Part shown: one piece after another, positions 5,073 to 6,300 of the stretch
Position numbering within the stretch: the stretch's first letter is position 1
Layout: the number at the start of each line of letters is the position of its first letter
Source of the DNA: Nitrososphaerota archaeon
GTDB lineage: Archaea > Thermoproteota > Nitrososphaeria > Nitrososphaerales > UBA57
DNA: 6,300 bases
Reading direction: 5' to 3'
Assembly: GCA_022572285.1 (NCBI GenBank)
Contig: JACZWF010000092.1
Coordinates: 1-6,300 of the forward strand
Position numbers and translations under genes: made by a program
Notes under the pieces: generated by a model
The model's input: only the letters and a program-made list of their open reading frames with translations
What the model was told of the DNA's origin: nothing
Database searches by the model: none

Positions 5073-5651
5073 TTGAGTCTGGGATTCACGGAAGATGAAA
5101 TCAAAAGAGCTGCTGAAACGAAGGAATGGTTAGAATCCAGGCTTACCGAACTCGAAGGGGAAATCGTAAAGCTCCAGGAAACGCTTTCCGTTGTTGACAG
5201 TGTGCTTCGAGGGGGGAGTTTTAGATCGGCCGCGGCAATAGGACACCGCGAACCGAGCGCTGAACCATCACAAGGGGGGAAAGTTGCCGCTTCGGAGGCA
5301 GAGGAGGTTAGAGAGCTCAGATCCAAAGGGGGCAGTCTTCTCGCAAACGCCCACATAACCACGCGGATCGTGACAATTATTCCGGCTAGCAAAGTCTTGT
5401 TAAGCCGTGTAAAGCCACCATTCAACTCCTTTTTTGTGAATAGGATTCTTGAAGGAATGAAGTCTCATGACCTAGACGAAGTAAGAAACGGGACCAAGGC
5501 GGATGGTGACGCAATCGACTTCCAAATAGATGAAGATGATGATTCTAACATAGTAAGAATAACCGTTGAAAACTATGGTGAGAAGAACAGGTTGGATGAG
5601 ATCATTAACACTTCAACTTGGACATTTTCAAGAATGTTGGAGAAGTCATAA
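5073..5651 (+). CDS. Uncharacterised coiled-coil protein, thaumarchaeal type
   Basis: This is a 192-residue soluble protein in three parts. Residues 5-46 form a charged heptad-like helix (TEDEIKRAAETKEWLESRLT, then LEGEIVKLQETL), a likely coiled coil. Residues 48-82 are a low-complexity linker rich in Gly, Ser, Ala and Glu. Residues 87-192 form a compact domain with LLANAHITTRIVTIIPA, PPFNSFFVNRILEGMK (115-130), an acidic hairpin (148-159) followed by IVRITVENYGEKNRLDEI, and a C-terminal STWTFSRMLEK. The last domain resembles a family conserved in Thaumarchaeota that has no assigned function, as far as I remember. There are no cysteines, signal peptide or membrane segments. The start is TTG 5073, supported by the Shine-Dalgarno sequence. 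Only 39 bases separate it from the GMP synthase gene, with no terminator, so the two are probably co-transcribed. I would not assign a function. Confidence 0.85.
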   Translation: MSLGFTEDEIKRAAETKEWLESRLTELEGEIVKLQETLSVVDSVLRGGSFRSAAAIGHREPSAEPSQGGKVAASEAEEVRELRSKGGSLLANAHITTRIVTIIPASKVLLSRVKPPFNSFFVNRILEGMKSHDLDEVRNGTKADGDAIDFQIDEDDDSNIVRITVENYGEKNRLDEIINTSTWTFSRMLEKS

Positions 5652-5690
5652 TCAAGATTGTCAATCCAAAGTTCGATAGCGGGCCCTAGA

Positions 5691-6300
5691 TTGCAGTATC
5701 AGGAAGAAAAGGTGCTTGTACTCGACTTTGGTGCTCAGTATGCTCACTTAATTGCGAGGCGAGTGAGACAACTATCAGTGTATGCGGAGCTCCTACCATA
5801 TTACACCTCTCCTTCGGAGATATCAAAGATCAATCCATCAGGTATCATTTTCTCTGGAGGTCCGAGGAGCGTGCACGAAGAGGGCTCCCCAAGACCGCAA
5901 TTGGAGATCTTCAAGCTGGGAATTCCAATCCTAGGAATTTGCTACGGCCTACAAGTCATGGTGGATATTCTCGGAGGTGAGGTCATTAAGGCTCCGAAGA
6001 GAGAATATGGGAAAGCCTCACTCGAGGTAGATGAAGAATCAGATTTGCTGTCAGGAATCGGGTCGAAGACGACTGTTTGGATGAGCCACGGAGACCACAT
6101 TGCGAGCCTTCCGGAAGGTTTCGAAGCCGTGGGCAAGACGGAGAACTGTCCCTTTGCGGCCATGGCCAATGTCGACGCGCAAATGTACGGCGTGCAGTTT
6201 CATCCTGAAGTGGCGCACACGCCCCAGGGTTCGCGCGTGTTCGCTAATTTCGTGCACGATATTTGCCGGTGTCCGGGACAATGGGATATGGGGTCCTTCG
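5691..6300 (+). CDS. guaA: GMP synthase (glutamine-hydrolysing), N-terminal amidotransferase part (cut by window edge)
   Basis: The 203 visible codons encode the class I glutamine amidotransferase domain of GMP synthase, which supplies ammonia to turn XMP into GMP. Motifs are VLVLDFGAQYAHLIARR (8-24), IIFSGGPRSV (52-61), the nucleophile GICYG (C84), KREYG (103-107), VWMSHGD (129-135), and YGVQFHPEV (166-174) with catalytic H171 and E173. After the domain the sequence continues as CRCPGQWDMGSF, the link to the ATP-pyrophosphatase domain in fused enzymes. This points to the one-chain form, not the split subunits of many Euryarchaeota. The frame is open from 5652, so the start is uncertain: TTG 5691 is preferred, TTG 5658 would add 11 residues, and GTG 5712 would remove seven. 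No Shine-Dalgarno sequence is visible. The gene follows the coiled-coil protein closely. GC content rises in the last 240 bases. Confidence 0.93.
   Translation, partial: MQYQEEKVLVLDFGAQYAHLIARRVRQLSVYAELLPYYTSPSEISKINPSGIIFSGGPRSVHEEGSPRPQLEIFKLGIPILGICYGLQVMVDILGGEVIKAPKREYGKASLEVDEESDLLSGIGSKTTVWMSHGDHIASLPEGFEAVGKTENCPFAAMANVDAQMYGVQFHPEVAHTPQGSRVFANFVHDICRCPGQWDMGSF

Noticed and set aside
5015..5425. Minus-strand open frame of 136 codons
   Set aside because: It is opposite the coiled-coil protein gene, which has a strong Shine-Dalgarno sequence and a coherent domain layout.
5942..6281. Two minus-strand open frames opposite guaA
   Set aside because: They are shadows of the amidotransferase frame in a GC-richer stretch.

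Overview
The window looks like chromosomal DNA from an archaeon, most likely of the Nitrososphaeria/Thaumarchaeota or a close TACK relative. Four things point that way. It has a short isocitrate dehydrogenase whose motifs match the thaumarchaeal type as I remember it, and a TackOD1-type cysteine-rich protein. It has a small one-domain winged-helix regulator of archaeal type, and a coiled-coil protein that resembles a conserved thaumarchaeal family without a name. TATA-like boxes lie about 26 bases before several start codons, and GTG/TTG starts are common, which fits leaderless archaeal transcription. The lineage call rests on remembered family features, not on a search. Apart from a GC rise at the right end, base composition shows no strong change.

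Layout. On the minus strand, from the left: the first 143 codons of an isopropylmalate-dehydrogenase-like enzyme (1-431, cut by the window edge), preceded by a winged-helix regulator gene (485-802). The regulator's putative promoter lies inside a perfect inverted repeat. Next is a compact minus-strand group that runs from a promoter near 3747 to an oligo-T terminator at 901-907. It holds a TackOD1 zinc protein with a nuclease-like C-terminal region (2730-3707), a membrane processive family 2 glycosyltransferase (1250-2683) and an unrecognised 108-residue protein (923-1249). The last two touch with no gap. A 218-base divergent region separates this group from a plus-strand isocitrate dehydrogenase gene (3926-4966). 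Then come an uncharacterised coiled-coil protein (5073-5651) and the start of GMP synthase (5691-6300, cut by the window edge), probably co-transcribed.

How they work together. The two dehydrogenases belong to one superfamily but probably serve different pathways: leucine synthesis for the left one, and NADP-linked isocitrate oxidation for the right one. The winged-helix protein is a candidate autoregulator and may also control the dehydrogenase gene downstream of it. The part that is not routine is the TackOD1/glycosyltransferase/108-residue group. It looks like a dedicated module in which a zinc-binding, nuclease-fold-like protein and a small partner accompany an enzyme that makes or exports a surface polysaccharide. 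The polymer and the role of the two partners cannot be read from the sequence. No rRNA, tRNA, CRISPR array, insertion sequence or phage gene was seen.
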